A stretch of 64,000 nucleotides of DNA from Mycolicibacterium sp. MU0050. Lineage in GTDB: Bacteria; Actinomycetota; Actinomycetes; Mycobacteriales; Mycobacteriaceae. Of the stretch, positions 1 through 13,123 are shown one piece after another. How positions within the stretch are numbered: the stretch's first letter is position 1; each line of letters begins with the position of its first letter. The stretch spans positions 2,604,001 through 2,668,000 of the forward strand of contig NZ_OY726395.1 in NCBI RefSeq assembly GCF_963378085.1, written 5' to 3'. The notes beneath the pieces are model-generated. The model was not told the DNA's origin and searched no databases. It saw only the letters and a list, made by a program, of their open reading frames with translations. Position numbers and translations under genes: made by a program.

Positions 1-324
1 CGACGCCTTGTCGGCCCCGGCGCGCAGCAGCACATCGACGTCCTCCACCGAGCGCACGCCCCCACCGACGGTCAACGGGATGAACACCTGTTCGGCGGTG
101 CGGCGCACCACCTCCAACATGGTGGCCCGTCCCGACGACGACGCCGTGACGTCCAGGAAGGTCAGTTCGTCGGCGCCCTCGGCGTCGTAGCGGGCCGCCA
201 ACTCCACCGGGTCTCCGGCGTCCCGCAGGTTCTCGAAGTTCACGCCCTTGACCACCCGGCCCGCGTCCACATCCAGACACGGGATCACCCGGGTGGCCAC
301 ACCGGGCCGCGCGTCGCCGCTCAT
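1..324 (-). CDS. hisF: Imidazole glycerol phosphate synthase cyclase subunit HisF (N-terminal part, cut by window edge)
   Basis: HisF uses ammonia from HisH to close the imidazole ring, giving imidazole glycerol phosphate and AICAR in the cytosol. Only the first 108 residues are in the window. They show the (beta/alpha)8 start [16 protein letters not shown] with the catalytic Asp at about residue 18, then LTVGGGVRS, a phosphate-binding loop typical of HisF and HisA. The ATG overlaps the impA stop (ATGA). It is the last visible gene of the his operon, and its C-terminal half lies beyond base 1. The partner HisH is encoded upstream in the same operon. Confidence 0.96.
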   Translation of the reverse strand, partial: MSGDARPGVATRVIPCLDVDAGRVVKGVNFENLRDAGDPVELAARYDAEGADELTFLDVTASSSGRATMLEVVRRTAEQVFIPLTVGGGVRSVEDVDVLLRAGADKAS

Positions 325-1154
325 CGCCGATGGTCCTCCAGGTCTCCGACCGCACGCACGATCTCGAGCATCTCCTCATGTACGCCCGGTGCGCCGGCCA
401 ACGCCGACCGCGACCCCGGCACCCAGGGCTGCCCCTCCAGGTCGGTGACGATGCCGCCGGCCGCCCGGATCAGCGCCACCCCGGCCGCGTGGTCCCACAC
501 ATGGTGACCGAAACTGATTGCCCCACCGAGGATCCCGGCGGCCACATAGGCCAGGTCGATCCCGGTGGCGCCGTGCATGCGCACCCGCGAGCACACCCGG
601 CTGAGGTTGTCGAGGATGGCCGAGCGATACCGGCCCGGAAAGTGGCCGCGGGAATCGATGTTGTAGGTGCCGATCCCGACGATGGAGTCGGCCAGGGTGG
701 CCGGTTGCAGGGGTTCGAGCGGCTGCCCGCTGGAGTGCACCGGTTCCCCGGGCAGGCTGGTGAAGCGCTGGCCGACGAACGGCAGCCAGGTCAGCCCCAG
801 CACCGGCCGGCCGTTGTGCAGCAGGCCGAGCAGGATCGCGGCCATCGGCGAGCCGGCCGCGTAGTTGAACGTGCCGTCGATCGGATCCAGCACCCAGACC
901 AGGTCGGCGTCCAGCGACTCACCGCCGAATTCCTCGCCGTGCACCCCGATTCCGGTCAGCCGCTGCAGCTCGGCGACCACGCGTCGCTCGATGGCCAGGT
1001 CGATCTCGGTCGCGAAGTCGTTGCCCTTCTTCTGCACGGCGCTCTCGGCGCGATGTCCGGCGATGAACTGTTCGGTGACGCCGTCGAGAACCTCGGCGGC
1101 GACGGACAGCAGGTCGGCCAGCTTGGCGGGATCGACGTCGGGCGGTGTCGTCAT
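321..1154 (-). CDS. impA: Inositol monophosphatase family protein ImpA
   Basis: This is a 277-residue Mg-dependent phosphatase of the inositol monophosphatase / histidinol-phosphate phosphatase superfamily. Metal-binding signatures are GEE (about 73-75), DPIDGT (90-95) and WDHAAG (220-225). In mycobacteria impA sits between hisA and hisF, exactly as here. It overlaps hisF by 4 bases and starts 7 bases after the hisA stop. No HisN-type histidinol-phosphatase is otherwise visible in this operon, so it could supply that step, but this is inference. The alternative is inositol phosphate dephosphorylation for phosphatidylinositol and mannoside synthesis. Confidence 0.9.
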   Translation of the reverse strand: MTTPPDVDPAKLADLLSVAAEVLDGVTEQFIAGHRAESAVQKKGNDFATEIDLAIERRVVAELQRLTGIGVHGEEFGGESLDADLVWVLDPIDGTFNYAAGSPMAAILLGLLHNGRPVLGLTWLPFVGQRFTSLPGEPVHSSGQPLEPLQPATLADSIVGIGTYNIDSRGHFPGRYRSAILDNLSRVCSRVRMHGATGIDLAYVAAGILGGAISFGHHVWDHAAGVALIRAAGGIVTDLEGQPWVPGSRSALAGAPGVHEEMLEIVRAVGDLEDHRR

Positions 1155-1161
1155 CTGCAGA

Positions 1162-1908
1162 TCAACCGCTGACCGCGGCCAGCGCCTCCGGCAGGGTGAA
1201 CCGCCCCGCGTAGAGGGCCTTGCCCATGATCGCGCCCTCGACCCCGCGGTCGGTCAGCGTGGCGATGGCCCGCAGGTCGTCGAGGCTGGACACCCCGCCG
1301 GAGGCGATCACGGGCGCGTCGGTGCGCGCGGCGACCTGCTCGAGCAGTTCCAGGTTGGGCCCGGCCAGGGTGCCGTCCTTGGTGACGTCGGTGACCACGA
1401 AACGCGAACACCCTTCGCGGTCAAGACGTTCCAGGACCTCCCACAGGTCACCGCCGTCGGTTTCCCAGCCGCGTCCGCGCAGCCGGTGATTGCCGTCGAT
1501 GATCTTGACGTCCAGGCCCACCGCCACGCGGTCACCGTGTTCGGCGATGGCCGCCGCACACCACACCGGATTCTCCAGGGCCGCGGTGCCCAGGTTGACC
1601 CGCGCACATCCGGTGGCCAGCGCGGCCTGCAGGGATTCGTCGTCGCGGATACCGCCGGACAGCTCGACGGCCACGTCGAGCTTGCCGACCAGCTCCGCGA
1701 GCAGCTCCCGGTTCGAGCCACGGCCGAACGCGGCGTCGAGGTCCACCAGGTGGATCCATTCCGCGCCGTCACGCTGCCAGGTCTCGGCGGCCTCGAGGGC
1801 GGACCCATAGTCGGTTTCGCTGCCGGCCTTGCCCTGCACCAGCCGGACGGCCTGTCCGTCGACCACGTCGACGGCGGGCAACAGAATCAATGGTGGTTTA
1901 GAAGTCAC
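1162..1908 (-). CDS. hisA: Phosphoribosyl isomerase A (HisA/PriA)
   Basis: This 248-residue TIM-barrel isomerase converts ProFAR to PRFAR in histidine synthesis. In actinobacteria the same enzyme (PriA) also isomerises phosphoribosylanthranilate for tryptophan. The general acid/base aspartates are visible at about Asp14 ([10 protein letters not shown]) and Asp178 (DVTKDGT), with phosphate loops LSGGIRDD and VIASGGVSS. The start is GTG, overlapping the hisH stop as GTGA. The dual activity is family knowledge and cannot be proved from sequence alone; the window shows no separate trpF. Confidence 0.95.
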   Translation of the reverse strand: MTSKPPLILLPAVDVVDGQAVRLVQGKAGSETDYGSALEAAETWQRDGAEWIHLVDLDAAFGRGSNRELLAELVGKLDVAVELSGGIRDDESLQAALATGCARVNLGTAALENPVWCAAAIAEHGDRVAVGLDVKIIDGNHRLRGRGWETDGGDLWEVLERLDREGCSRFVVTDVTKDGTLAGPNLELLEQVAARTDAPVIASGGVSSLDDLRAIATLTDRGVEGAIMGKALYAGRFTLPEALAAVSG

Positions 1909-2530
1909 AGTCCCTCAACCCAATTCGCGAGCAGCTCGGCGCCGGCGTCGCCGCTCTTTTCCGGATGAAATTGCGTGGCGGCCAGTGGGCCGTCCTCGAC
2001 CGCAGCCAGGAACGGTACCTGGTGCGTCGCCCAGGTCAGCAACGCCGCGCTGTTGCCCTCCCACCGCTGGGCGGCATACGAATGCACGAAGTAGAACCGG
2101 GCGTCGGCGCCGAGTCCCTTGAACAGCGTGCTGTCCGGGGCGCTCTGCACGACGTTCCAGCCCATGTGCGGGATCACCGGCGCCTCGAGTCGGGTGACCG
2201 CGCCGGGCCACTGACCGCAGCCGACGGATTCCACCCCGAACTCCACACCGCGGGCGAACAGGATCTGCATCCCGACGCAGACCCCGAGCACCGGTCGCCC
2301 GGCGGCCACCCGCTGCGCGATGATCTGTTCTCCGCCGATCGAGCGCAGCCCGGTCATGCACGACTCGAAGGCCCCCACGCCGGGGACCACCAGACCATCG
2401 GCGTTGGCGGCCGCGGCCGGGTCCGCGGTCACCTCGACGCGGGCACCGACCCGCTCCAGCGCGCGTTGCGCGGAGCGCAGGTTGCCGGACCCGTAGTCGA
2501 GAACGACGACCGACTTCGTCGAAGTCGTTG

Positions 2531-2534
<4 letters not shown>
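1905..2534 (-). CDS. hisH: Imidazole glycerol phosphate synthase glutaminase subunit HisH
   Basis: HisH is a class I glutamine amidotransferase that hydrolyses glutamine and channels ammonia to HisF. It is 209 residues long, a normal length. It shows the oxyanion-strand region VVPGVGAF, the nucleophile Cys86 in GVCVGMQ, and the C-terminal His/Glu pair in FHPEKSGD (about 189-196). The start is GTG, overlapping the hisB stop by 4 bases, and the gene overlaps hisA at its 3' end, so translation along the operon is probably coupled. Confidence 0.96.
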
Positions 2535-5609
<3,075 letters not shown>

Positions 5610-5694
5610 CACCGTCGATTGTCCCTGATTGGTCCAGCTGAATAAAATCACGCCTGAGCAGGACCTCGACGCGGGCGCCCGCGGGTCGCGCAAC

Positions 5695-6675
5695 TCAGCC
5701 GTCGGCCGCCTTGTCCGCGATGGCCTCGGCGACCCCCAGGGCCTCGCCCTCGGCGCCGATTCCGCACACCAGGGTGTCGACCACGATCGCGCCGCTGCTG
5801 CCCAGGGCGCGCTCACACCCGCCGCGCGAACCCTCCGGGGAGCGGTAGACGGTCATGAAGTCACCGGTGGCGCCGGCGGCCGGGGACTCGACATTCCACA
5901 CGGTGTGGCTCTCCCCGTCCGAGGAGCTCAGCGTCAGCGACCGGTTCGAGCATTCGCGCCAGCTGCGCTGCGCGTCGGCCACGTACGCTGCGGCGTCGGC
6001 GTGCGAGGAAAAGCTCACGGCCCCTTGGATTATCGACCGTTGCCGGCCTTCGGGGTCACCCACGATGCTGCCGGCCACCAGATCGTAATCCGCACCCGAG
6101 TAGGCGCGGCGCTGGATGGGACCGACAACGCCGACGCAGCTCGGGTCGTCGAGCATGGCGCTGCTGTCCACCAGTCGGGCGATGGTGTCCTGCTCCTCGA
6201 CGAAGGTACCGACGATGCGGCGGACCTCCTGGGCGCTCAGCAGCACCGTTTCGGGATCCGGCGCGGCGGCCTCGACCGGCTCCGGCTCGGGGCTTGGCGG
6301 CGCCGGAGTCAGGACCGGGGTGATCAGGGCGGGTGGGGTGGCCGTCGCGGCATCGTCGTCGCCGCCGACGGCGGTCACCGCGACCGTCACGGCGGTGATG
6401 GTGGCCACAGCCGCGACCGCGCCGGCCACGATCGCCCACTTTCGGTGCGCGGAACTCGGCGGCGGGCCCCACGGCGGCACCGGCGTACCCCACTGCGGCG
6501 CCGGGTATCCCGGCGGTGGGCCCGCGGGCGGCGGGGTCGGCGGGGTCCACGGCTGGGGAGCCGCACCCACCGGGAGACCGCCCCGGCCGGGTGCGATCAC
6601 CTCGGTGGGGCCCTCGTGCGGGTCGGCATCGGGCCGACGGTGGGCGTGCGGCGCGGGAATCTGCGTGCTGGTCAT
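5695..6675 (-). CDS. Sensor domain-containing membrane protein (PknH extracellular-domain-like)
   Basis: This 326-residue protein has a proline-rich cytosolic N-terminus (about 1-76), one transmembrane segment (about 80-103), an acidic and proline-rich linker, then an extracytoplasmic domain of about 190 residues. That domain resembles the PknH C-terminal sensor domain: it starts at [13 protein letters not shown] and has four cysteines (DPSC, RECS, GGCE, VCGIG) able to form two disulfides. There is no kinase domain. The start MTSTQ is chosen because AAGGAG lies 6 bases upstream; an ATG 21 bases earlier lacks this. Its ligand is unknown, and it lies between the his and nad operons. Confidence 0.8.
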   Translation of the reverse strand: MTSTQIPAPHAHRRPDADPHEGPTEVIAPGRGGLPVGAAPQPWTPPTPPPAGPPPGYPAPQWGTPVPPWGPPPSSAHRKWAIVAGAVAAVATITAVTVAVTAVGGDDDAATATPPALITPVLTPAPPSPEPEPVEAAAPDPETVLLSAQEVRRIVGTFVEEQDTIARLVDSSAMLDDPSCVGVVGPIQRRAYSGADYDLVAGSIVGDPEGRQRSIIQGAVSFSSHADAAAYVADAQRSWRECSNRSLTLSSSDGESHTVWNVESPAAGATGDFMTVYRSPEGSRGGCERALGSSGAIVVDTLVCGIGAEGEALGVAEAIADKAADG

Positions 6676-6718
6676 CGTCGGCTCCTTCGGTGCCATGCCG
6701 GGCGATCCGGCTCGCTAC

Positions 6719-6724
6719 ACGATA
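6719..6724 (-). promoter_or_regulatory. Putative -10 box of the sensor-domain gene
   Basis: TATCGT on the minus strand fits the mycobacterial TANNNT -10 pattern. It predicts a transcript start near 6712 and a 5' leader of about 37 bases ending in the AAGGAG ribosome site of the sensor-domain gene. The inverted repeat at 6732-6754 lies just upstream, in the expected -35 region. Confidence 0.4.
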
Positions 6725-6731
6725 ACCAATA

Positions 6732-6754
6732 AAACCGTAGCGTTGCAACGGTTT
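6732..6754. repeat. Inverted repeat upstream of the sensor-domain gene
   Basis: Perfect 7-base arms AAACCGT and ACGGTTT flank a 9-base spacer. A second palindrome, CGTTGCAACG (6741-6750), overlaps it. The 12-base word AAAACCGTAGCG at 6731-6742 recurs exactly at 6822-6833. The position in the promoter region suggests an operator, but the regulator is unknown. Confidence 0.5.
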
Positions 6755-6832
6755 GCTGGATTGGCTCGACAAACCGCCGCTGACAAGGCGAGATAATGTA
6801 CCCGAAGGCGCATTGGAGGGGAAAACCGTAGC

Positions 6833-6857
6833 GCGCTTGCCCCCGGGGGCGCAGCGC
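6833..6857 (-). terminator. GC-rich hairpin after nadC
   Basis: A hairpin begins 17 bases past the nadC stop, with outer arms GCGCT/AGCGC and inner arms GCCCCC/GGGGGC. It has no U-tract, so it is not a classic intrinsic terminator. It could still end or stabilise the nadABC transcript, as such hairpins are thought to do in mycobacteria. Confidence 0.4.
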
Positions 6858-6873
6858 TCCGCGCGCGAGCGAG

Positions 6874-7740
6874 CTAGAAGTCCAGCCCGATGTCGAGGAC
6901 ACGCACGGAGTGCGTGAGCGCGCCCACCGCCAGGTAGTCGACGCCGGTGCCCGCATAGGAGGCCGCGTCCCCGAGCGACAGCCCGCCGGAGGACTCCAGC
7001 TGCACCTCGGGGGCGTTCGCGTCTCGGCGCTGCACCGCGATCTGCGTCTCCCACACGGCGAAGTTGTCCAGCAGCACGAGTTGGACGTCCTCGCGCAGCA
7101 CCTCGTCGAGCTGGTCCAGGGAATCCACCTCGACCTCGCAGGGCAGATCGGGTGCGGCCGCGCGCACCGCGCGCAGCGCGGCGACCACCGATCCCGCCGC
7201 GGCAACGTGGTTGTCCTTGATCAGCGCGGCGTCACCGAGGCCCATCCGGTGGTTGACCCCGCCGCCGACGCGAACGGCGTATTTCTGCAGCACCCGCAGG
7301 CCGGGCAGCGTCTTGCGGGTATCGCGGATCTTCGCCGCGGTGCCCTCCACCGCGGCGACCCACTGCGCCGTCGCCGAGGCGATCCCGGACAGGTGACAGA
7401 TCAGGTTGAGCATGGTGCGCTCGGCGGTCAGCAGTCCGCGGGTGGTGGCCTCCAACGTCAACAACGCATCCCCCGGCCGTAGCCGGTCGCCGTCGTCGGC
7501 GCGGCCGAGCACCGTGTACCCGTCGCGGCCCAACACCTCGTCGAGCACCAGCAGCGCGACGTCGATGCCCGCGACCACGCCCTCGGCCCGGGTCACCATC
7601 GCCGCGGTCGTGCGCGCGTCGTCGGCGACCGTCGCCACCGAGGTGACGTCCGGTCCGTAGCGCAGGTCCTCGTCGAGGCCGCGGGCGATGATCTCGCGCG
7701 CCTCGTCGAGTTCCGCGGCGGTCAATCCGATGTCGGCCAT
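6874..7740 (-). CDS. nadC: Nicotinate-nucleotide pyrophosphorylase NadC
   Basis: NadC (quinolinate phosphoribosyltransferase) makes nicotinate mononucleotide from quinolinate and PRPP, the last step of the NadABC branch. It is 288 residues long. Family stretches include RYGPDVTS, TRKTLPGLRVLQKYAV, a GGVNHRMGLGDAALIKDNHV segment, the acidic EVEVDSLDQL and LLDNF, and a final glycine-rich SSGGLS. The start MADIGLTA is an ATG sharing one base with the nadB stop (TGATG). It ends the nadA-nadB-nadC operon and is expected to be controlled by NrtR. Confidence 0.96.
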   Translation of the reverse strand: MADIGLTAAELDEAREIIARGLDEDLRYGPDVTSVATVADDARTTAAMVTRAEGVVAGIDVALLVLDEVLGRDGYTVLGRADDGDRLRPGDALLTLEATTRGLLTAERTMLNLICHLSGIASATAQWVAAVEGTAAKIRDTRKTLPGLRVLQKYAVRVGGGVNHRMGLGDAALIKDNHVAAAGSVVAALRAVRAAAPDLPCEVEVDSLDQLDEVLREDVQLVLLDNFAVWETQIAVQRRDANAPEVQLESSGGLSLGDAASYAGTGVDYLAVGALTHSVRVLDIGLDF

Positions 7741-9335
7741 CACGCCACCACCGGAGCGTCGACGACAATGCGCTCGTCGACCATCCGCAGCACCGTGCTG
7801 CGCGCCCACGTCTCGTCAGTCGACGGATGATCGGCGCGGTGGTGGCTGCCCCGGGTCTCGGTGCGCTCGGTCGCCGCGGCCGCCACCGCACGCGCGGTCA
7901 CGGTCAGGGCCGCATCCTCGACCCGCGCCCGGGTGGTGGCGGGGCGACGCCGCGCCGAGGCCAGGGTCTCGGTCAGCCGCATCAGGCCGGCCCCGTCGCG
8001 GACCACCGAGGCGTCCCGGGACATCGCGTGCTGCAACTCCGCGCGGTCGATCATCTCGGGGTCGGGCCGCCGCGGCGCGCGCGCCACCACGGCTCCGGCG
8101 CTCGACGCGTGGGCCGCGGCGGCGCGGCCGGCGCGGCCACCGACCACCAACCCCTCCAGCAGGCTGTTGGAGGCCAGCCGGTTGGCGCCGTGCATGCCGG
8201 TGCGCGCGACCTCGCCGGCGGCGAACAGGCCCGGCACCTCGGTTTGTCCCGCGACGTCGGTGACGACGCCACCGCAGCTGTAATGGGCCCCCGGCACCAC
8301 CGGAATGGGCTGTCGCGTCGGGTCTATCCCCACCGCCCGGCAGGAGGCCGTCACGGTCGGGAAGCGCGCCTCGAAACCGGCGATCCCCCGCGCGTCGAGG
8401 TAGACGCAGGGCGAGCCGGTCGTCCGCAGATGCGCGTCGATGGCGGCGGCCACCACGTCGCGCGGTGCCAGATCCGCCATCGGGTGCAGGCCCGCCATCA
8501 CCGAATTACCTTGCGCGTCGACGAGAATCGCGCCCTCGCCGCGCAACGCCTCGGTGATCAACGGCCGGCGCCCGCCCGTGCGGCCGTCGAACAGCATGGT
8601 CGGGTGGAACTGGATGAACTCGAGGTCGCCGACCGCGGCCCCGGCCCGCAGTGCCAGTGCGATGCCGTCGCCGGTGGAGCCCGCGGGGTTGGTGGTCGCG
8701 GCGTAGAGCTGGCCGAGTCCGCCGGTGGCCAGGATCACCGCGGAGGTGTGCAGGACGCCCACTCCGTGCGGGCTCAGGACCTGCACCCCGGCCACAGTGC
8801 CGTCGTCGAGCAGGATGTCCATCGCGACATGCTCGTAGCGGATGTCCAGGCGGGCGGCGGCCACGTCGAGCGCGCGCTGGACCTCGGCGCCGGTGGCGTC
8901 GCCGCCGGCATGGATGATGCGGCGTCGGGAGTGTCCGCCCTCGCGGGTCAGCGCCCACTGCCCGGGATGCGACTCGTCGAACCGCGCGCCATCGCCCACC
9001 AGGTCGGCGACCGCGCGATGTCCTTCGGCCACAATCGATTCCACCGCATGCGGATCGCACAACCCGCCACCGGCGGCCACCGTGTCGGCCACGTGGGCGG
9101 TGACCGCATCGGGATCGCCGCCGAGCGCCACCGCGATGCCGCCCTGCGCGTAGCAGGTTGCGGTGGCAGCGCTTTCGGCTGCCGCCTTGCTCAGCACGGT
9201 CACCGTGCGACCCGCGCGGTGCGCGGCGAGCGCGGCCGTCAACCCGGCGACGCCGGTACCGATCACGACGACGTCAGCGCGCTGCTGCCACCACCCGGCG
9301 AGCGGACCCGAGCCGCCGCAGGCCGGTCCGGTCAT
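7740..9335 (-). CDS. nadB: L-aspartate oxidase NadB
   Basis: NadB is an FAD enzyme of 531 residues that oxidises aspartate to iminoaspartate, the substrate of NadA. The N-terminal dinucleotide fold is [16 protein letters not shown] (GxGxxG at about 26-31). Further succinate dehydrogenase/fumarate reductase-type motifs are [36 protein letters not shown], and ALRGEGAIL followed by a DARGIAGF segment. The ATG start overlaps the nadA stop (ATGA), and the stop touches the nadC start, so the three genes form one operon. Confidence 0.96.
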   Translation of the reverse strand: MTGPACGGSGPLAGWWQQRADVVVIGTGVAGLTAALAAHRAGRTVTVLSKAAAESAATATCYAQGGIAVALGGDPDAVTAHVADTVAAGGGLCDPHAVESIVAEGHRAVADLVGDGARFDESHPGQWALTREGGHSRRRIIHAGGDATGAEVQRALDVAAARLDIRYEHVAMDILLDDGTVAGVQVLSPHGVGVLHTSAVILATGGLGQLYAATTNPAGSTGDGIALALRAGAAVGDLEFIQFHPTMLFDGRTGGRRPLITEALRGEGAILVDAQGNSVMAGLHPMADLAPRDVVAAAIDAHLRTTGSPCVYLDARGIAGFEARFPTVTASCRAVGIDPTRQPIPVVPGAHYSCGGVVTDVAGQTEVPGLFAAGEVARTGMHGANRLASNSLLEGLVVGGRAGRAAAAHASSAGAVVARAPRRPDPEMIDRAELQHAMSRDASVVRDGAGLMRLTETLASARRRPATTRARVEDAALTVTARAVAAAATERTETRGSHHRADHPSTDETWARSTVLRMVDERIVVDAPVVA

Positions 9336-10375
9336 TCGCCGCCGCCGGGTTGGCCGATCTCGATCATCCGCTGCACGCTGGCACGGGCCAACCGGGCCGT
9401 CTCGGGATCGACGTGGACCTCGTCGGCGCCCTCGGTCAGGCAGCGCAGCATCGCCGCCGGGGTGATCATCTTCATGTACTTGCACGAGGCCCGGTCGTTG
9501 ACCGCCTGGAAGTCGATTTCCGGTGCGGCGCGGCGCAATTGATGCAGCATCCCGACCTCGGTGGCCACCAGGACCTGACGGGCGTTGGATTCGCGCGCGG
9601 CGTCGAGCATCCCGCCGGTGGACAGGATTTTCACCCGATCCTCCGGGAATGCGCCCTCACCGGCCAGGTAGAGCGCCGAGGTCGCGCAACCGCACTCGGG
9701 GTGCACGAACAACTCGGCGTCCGGATGGGTGCGGGCCTGGTCGGCGAGTTCGTCGCCGTTGATGCCGGCGTGCACGTGGCACTCGCCGGCCCACACGTGC
9801 AGGTTCTCCCGGCCGGTCATCCGGCGCACGTGCGCGCCGAGGAACTGGTCGGGGCAGAACAACACCTCGCGGTCGGGGTCGATGGACTGCACCACCTCGA
9901 CGGCGTTCGACGAGGTGCAGCAGATGTCGGTCAGCGCCTTCACCGCGGCCGTGGTGTTGACGTAGGACACCACGACGGCGTCGGGGTGCTCGTCCTTCCA
10001 GGCCCGCAGTTCGTCCGCGGTGATCGAGTCGGCCAGCGAGCAACCGGCGCGCTGATCGGGAATCAGCACCGTCTTCTCCGGCGAGAGGATCTTGGCGGTC
10101 TCGGCCATGAAGTGGACCCCGGCGAACACGATGGTGTCCTCCGGCGCCTCGGCGGCGATCCGGGACAGCGCCAATGAGTCGCCGACGTGGTCGGCGACGT
10201 CCTGGATCTCCGGGAGCTGATAGTTGTGCGCCAGCAGCGTGGCGCCGCGCAGCTTCGCCAACCGGCGGATCTGGGCGGCCCACTGCTCGTCGCCGGCCAC
10301 CCCGGTGTAGCCACCGGGGCCGTCAACGATCCGTTCCACCATTGAACTGTCCATGTCGCGGTCGATAACGGTCAT
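9332..10375 (-). CDS. nadA: Quinolinate synthase NadA
   Basis: NadA carries a [4Fe-4S] cluster and condenses iminoaspartate with dihydroxyacetone phosphate to quinolinate. It is 347 residues. Conserved stretches are [69 protein letters not shown] and ASCKYMKM, with cysteines available as cluster ligands. The ATG at 10375 follows AAAGGAG at 5 bases spacing; an upstream in-frame ATG lies inside the operator region and lacks a ribosome site. It is the first gene of the NrtR-regulated operon. Confidence 0.96.
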   Translation of the reverse strand: MTVIDRDMDSSMVERIVDGPGGYTGVAGDEQWAAQIRRLAKLRGATLLAHNYQLPEIQDVADHVGDSLALSRIAAEAPEDTIVFAGVHFMAETAKILSPEKTVLIPDQRAGCSLADSITADELRAWKDEHPDAVVVSYVNTTAAVKALTDICCTSSNAVEVVQSIDPDREVLFCPDQFLGAHVRRMTGRENLHVWAGECHVHAGINGDELADQARTHPDAELFVHPECGCATSALYLAGEGAFPEDRVKILSTGGMLDAARESNARQVLVATEVGMLHQLRRAAPEIDFQAVNDRASCKYMKMITPAAMLRCLTEGADEVHVDPETARLARASVQRMIEIGQPGGGE

Positions 10376-10398
10376 GACCGCTCCTTTCGGCGTCGGAG

Positions 10399-10421
10399 GT
10401 TTTCGACTTACAATCGAAAAC
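10399..10421. promoter_or_regulatory. NrtR operator between nadA and nrtR
   Basis: Perfect inverted repeat GTTTTCGA (10399-10406) and TCGAAAAC (10414-10421) with a 7-base centre. It abuts the nrtR ATG and lies 24 bases upstream of the nadA start. Its centre contains TACAAT (10409-10414), a good -10 box for nrtR, so binding there should block nrtR and probably nadA transcription. NrtR control of nadABC is established in mycobacteria; the exact site is read from the symmetry here. Confidence 0.8.
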
Positions 10422-11126
10422 ATGGGAAATTTTAGCACTGCGCACGAAGTGCTGGCCGTCGTGTTTCAGGTTCGCGGCCTGGACAGCCGGAATCCCCAGC
10501 TCAGCGTGCTGCTGTGGGAGCGTGCGCTCGATCCGCAGCGCGGCGCGTGGTCGCTGCCCGGCGGCCGCCTGCGCCACGACGAGGACATGACGAGTTCGGT
10601 GCGCCGGCAGTTGGCCGAGAAAGTCGACCTCCGGGAGATCGCCCACCTCGAGCAGTTGGCGGTGTTCTCGGATCCGCACCGGGTGCCCGGCGATCGCACC
10701 ATCGCCTCGACGTTCCTGGGCCTGGTGCCCTCCCCCGCCACCCCCGCACTCCCGCCGGACACCCGCTGGCACCCGGTGGACGAGCTGCCCCCGATGGCCT
10801 TCGACCACGGACCGATGGTCACCCACGCACACGCCCGACTCAGCGCCAAGCTGTCCTACACGAACATCGGATTCGCTCTGGCACCAAAGGAATTCGCGCT
10901 GTCCACGCTGCGCGACATCTATGGCGCCGCGCTGGGTTACCAAGTCGACGCCACCAACCTGCAACGCGTGCTCGTCCGCCGCAAGGTGATCACCCGCACC
11001 GGCACCACCGCGCAGTCCGGGCGCAGCGGCGGCCGACCGGCCGCGCTCTACCAGTTCACCGACTCCCGATTGCGGGTCACCGACGAGTTCGCCGCGCTGC
11101 GCCCCCCGACGGGTGTTGATTTTTAA
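10422..11126 (+). CDS. nrtR: NrtR family Nudix-related NAD regulator
   Basis: This 234-residue regulator has an N-terminal Nudix-like domain (about 8-140) and a C-terminal winged helix (about 150-225, [16 protein letters not shown] through [11 protein letters not shown]). The Nudix box at about 47-70 is degenerate: after GGRLRHDE the catalytic REUxEExGU part reads RQLAEKVDL, missing key glutamates. It is therefore probably a sensor of ADP-ribose or another NAD metabolite rather than a hydrolase. It is divergent from nadABC. TACAAT ends 7 bases before the ATG, predicting a leaderless mRNA and direct autorepression. Confidence 0.9.
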   Translation: MGNFSTAHEVLAVVFQVRGLDSRNPQLSVLLWERALDPQRGAWSLPGGRLRHDEDMTSSVRRQLAEKVDLREIAHLEQLAVFSDPHRVPGDRTIASTFLGLVPSPATPALPPDTRWHPVDELPPMAFDHGPMVTHAHARLSAKLSYTNIGFALAPKEFALSTLRDIYGAALGYQVDATNLQRVLVRRKVITRTGTTAQSGRSGGRPAALYQFTDSRLRVTDEFAALRPPTGVDF

Positions 11127-11184
11127 GGGATTCGTAAGAGACAATCGCGCGTCCGCCTTTTCGCGGGCGCGAAGGGAGTCCCCC

Positions 11185-12519
11185 ATGGAGTCAGGCGCCG
11201 CCGCGGCACGCACCGCCGAGTGGATCGGGGCCCCGCCGCACGAGGAATGGGTCCCCGGGACCCGTCCGCTACGGCCGTCGCTGGACCCGTTCTACACGCC
11301 ACCGGCGGGATTCGAGCACGCCCGTCCCGGCACCGTGCTGCGCAGTCGTGACGTCCAGCTGGCGTTTCTCGGCCTGATCCCGCAGCGGATCGTCGCCACC
11401 CAGCTGCTGTACCGCACCTCCGACCGGCACGGCGCCCCCGTGGCCGCGGTCACCACGGTGCTCGTGCCCGCCCAGCGCTCCCCGCACAAGCCCACCCCGG
11501 TGCTGTCTTATCAGTGCGCCATCGACGCGGTCACCGATCGCTGCTTCCCGTCCTACGCGCTGCGCCGCGGCGCCCACGCCTTGGGTTCGCTGGCCCAGCT
11601 GGAATTCCTGTTGATGGCGGGCGCCCTGGCGGAAGGCTGGGCGGTGTCGGTCCCCGACCACGAGGGTCTCCAGGGCATCTGGGGCGCCCCCAACGAGCCC
11701 GGGTACCACGTTCTCGACGGGGTGCGGGCGGCCCAGACGGCGCCCGCCCTGGACCTGTCCCCGGACGCGCCGGTGGGGCTCTGGGGCTATTCGGGCGGCG
11801 GCCTGGCCACCGCGTGGGCGGCCGAGGTGTGCGCCGACTACGCCCCCGAACTCGACGTCGTCGGGGCGGTCCTGGGTTCGCCCGTCGGCGACCTGGGCAG
11901 CACCTTCCGCCGCCTCAACGGCACCATCTATTCGGGTCTGCCGGCCACCGTGGTGGCCGCGCTGTCACACATCTATCCCGACCTGCGCCGGATCATCGAC
12001 GAGCACGCCACCCCCGAGGGCAAGGCAATGCTGCAACGCGTGCAGAAGCTGACCACCATGCACGCCGTGTTGCGGCTGGTGCGCATGGACATGGACAAGC
12101 TGGTCGACTGTCCGCTGGAGCAGATCCTCGACAGCCCCGAGGTGCAGCACGTGTTCGCCGACATCAAGCTCGGTGGCACCGCCCCCACACCCCCGGTGCT
12201 GGTGGTGCAGGCCGTGCACGACCGGATCGTCTCGGTCGACGACATCGACGAACTCGCCGACACCTACAGCACCGGCGGCGCCCACGTCACCTACCACCGC
12301 GACCTGTTCAGCGAGCATCTGCTGCTGCACCCGATGTCGGCGCCCATGACGTTGCGCTGGCTCATCGACCGGTTCGAGGGCCGACCACTGTCCGAGCACG
12401 TCGTCCGGACCAAGTGGCCGACACTGCTCAATCCGATGACCTATCAGGGCATGTGGCGGCTCGGTACGGTCGCCGCGCGGGTGGTCTCGGGACGGGTGCT
12501 CAACCGCCGTCCACTGTGA
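11185..12519 (+). CDS. LIP-family secretory-lipase-like alpha/beta hydrolase (Rv1592c-like)
   Basis: This 444-residue alpha/beta hydrolase resembles the LIP (Candida-type secretory lipase) family and the M. tuberculosis gene at the same place, Rv1592c. The nucleophile elbow is GYSGGG with Ser203; the likely Asp is about 346 ([10 protein letters not shown]) and the His about 378 (FSEHLLLHP). No clear signal peptide is seen. The start is the ATG after GAAGGGAG with 6 bases spacing. It ends 20 bases inside the opposing DUF2567 gene. The substrate, probably a lipid ester, is not evident. Confidence 0.85.
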   Translation: MESGAAAARTAEWIGAPPHEEWVPGTRPLRPSLDPFYTPPAGFEHARPGTVLRSRDVQLAFLGLIPQRIVATQLLYRTSDRHGAPVAAVTTVLVPAQRSPHKPTPVLSYQCAIDAVTDRCFPSYALRRGAHALGSLAQLEFLLMAGALAEGWAVSVPDHEGLQGIWGAPNEPGYHVLDGVRAAQTAPALDLSPDAPVGLWGYSGGGLATAWAAEVCADYAPELDVVGAVLGSPVGDLGSTFRRLNGTIYSGLPATVVAALSHIYPDLRRIIDEHATPEGKAMLQRVQKLTTMHAVLRLVRMDMDKLVDCPLEQILDSPEVQHVFADIKLGGTAPTPPVLVVQAVHDRIVSVDDIDELADTYSTGGAHVTYHRDLFSEHLLLHPMSAPMTLRWLIDRFEGRPLSEHVVRTKWPTLLNPMTYQGMWRLGTVAARVVSGRVLNRRPL

Positions 12520-13123
12520 CCGCGGGCGCGCCCAGCACCACGCCCTCGACCGGCGGATAACCGCCCAGGTCGTCGCGCGGTGACGCCACCGCGCAGACCG
12601 CGTAGACCAGCGCCGCGGTCGCGACTGGCACCAGCAGCGTGATCGCGACCTGCAGCGGCGTCTGCCCGAAGAACACCGCGGGCGCCTCGGTGACGTAGTG
12701 CACGCGATGATCCGGAGACACCGGCGCCCCGGCGATGTCTATCGCGTCGTACCGGGCCCCGACCAGCACCGACCCGAGGGCCATGGCCGCCACGGCGCCG
12801 CCCCCGACCCCGAGACACAGCGCCACCAGCAGCACCGGCCCGCGGTGAGCCCGCCACTGCCAGACCGCCGCCGAGCCGACCACCGCCAGCACACACAGCA
12901 TCCCCAGCATCAGAAACGCCGCGACGAAGAAGTGATCCGCCTCGGTGCCCAGGTAGGCGTGCACCCGGTCACCGCTCTTGGTCAGGGCGACCACGCCGTG
13001 CGCCGGCGGAGCCAGCCAGGCCCACAACGCGCCGAGGGCGGCCCCGGCCGCGGTCAGGGCGACCACGGTGCGCAATGCCGCCCCGGCGCGCGACGTCGAC
13101 GGTGCGGCCACCGCGGCGGTCAC
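12500..13123 (-). CDS. DUF2567-type integral membrane protein (Rv1591-like)
   Basis: A 207-residue membrane protein of unknown function. Four hydrophobic segments are visible: [60 protein letters not shown] and [20 protein letters not shown] polar loop after the first segment and a longer one before the last (YDAIDIAG to FFGQTPL) probably face outside. The GTG start overlaps the bsaP stop (GTGA), so it is translated with bioB-bsaP. Its position matches Rv1591 next to the biotin synthase genes; a role in biotin metabolism is only suggested by this linkage. Confidence 0.8.
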   Translation of the reverse strand: MTAAVAAPSTSRAGAALRTVVALTAAGAALGALWAWLAPPAHGVVALTKSGDRVHAYLGTEADHFFVAAFLMLGMLCVLAVVGSAAVWQWRAHRGPVLLVALCLGVGGGAVAAMALGSVLVGARYDAIDIAGAPVSPDHRVHYVTEAPAVFFGQTPLQVAITLLVPVATAALVYAVCAVASPRDDLGGYPPVEGVVLGAPAVTVDGG

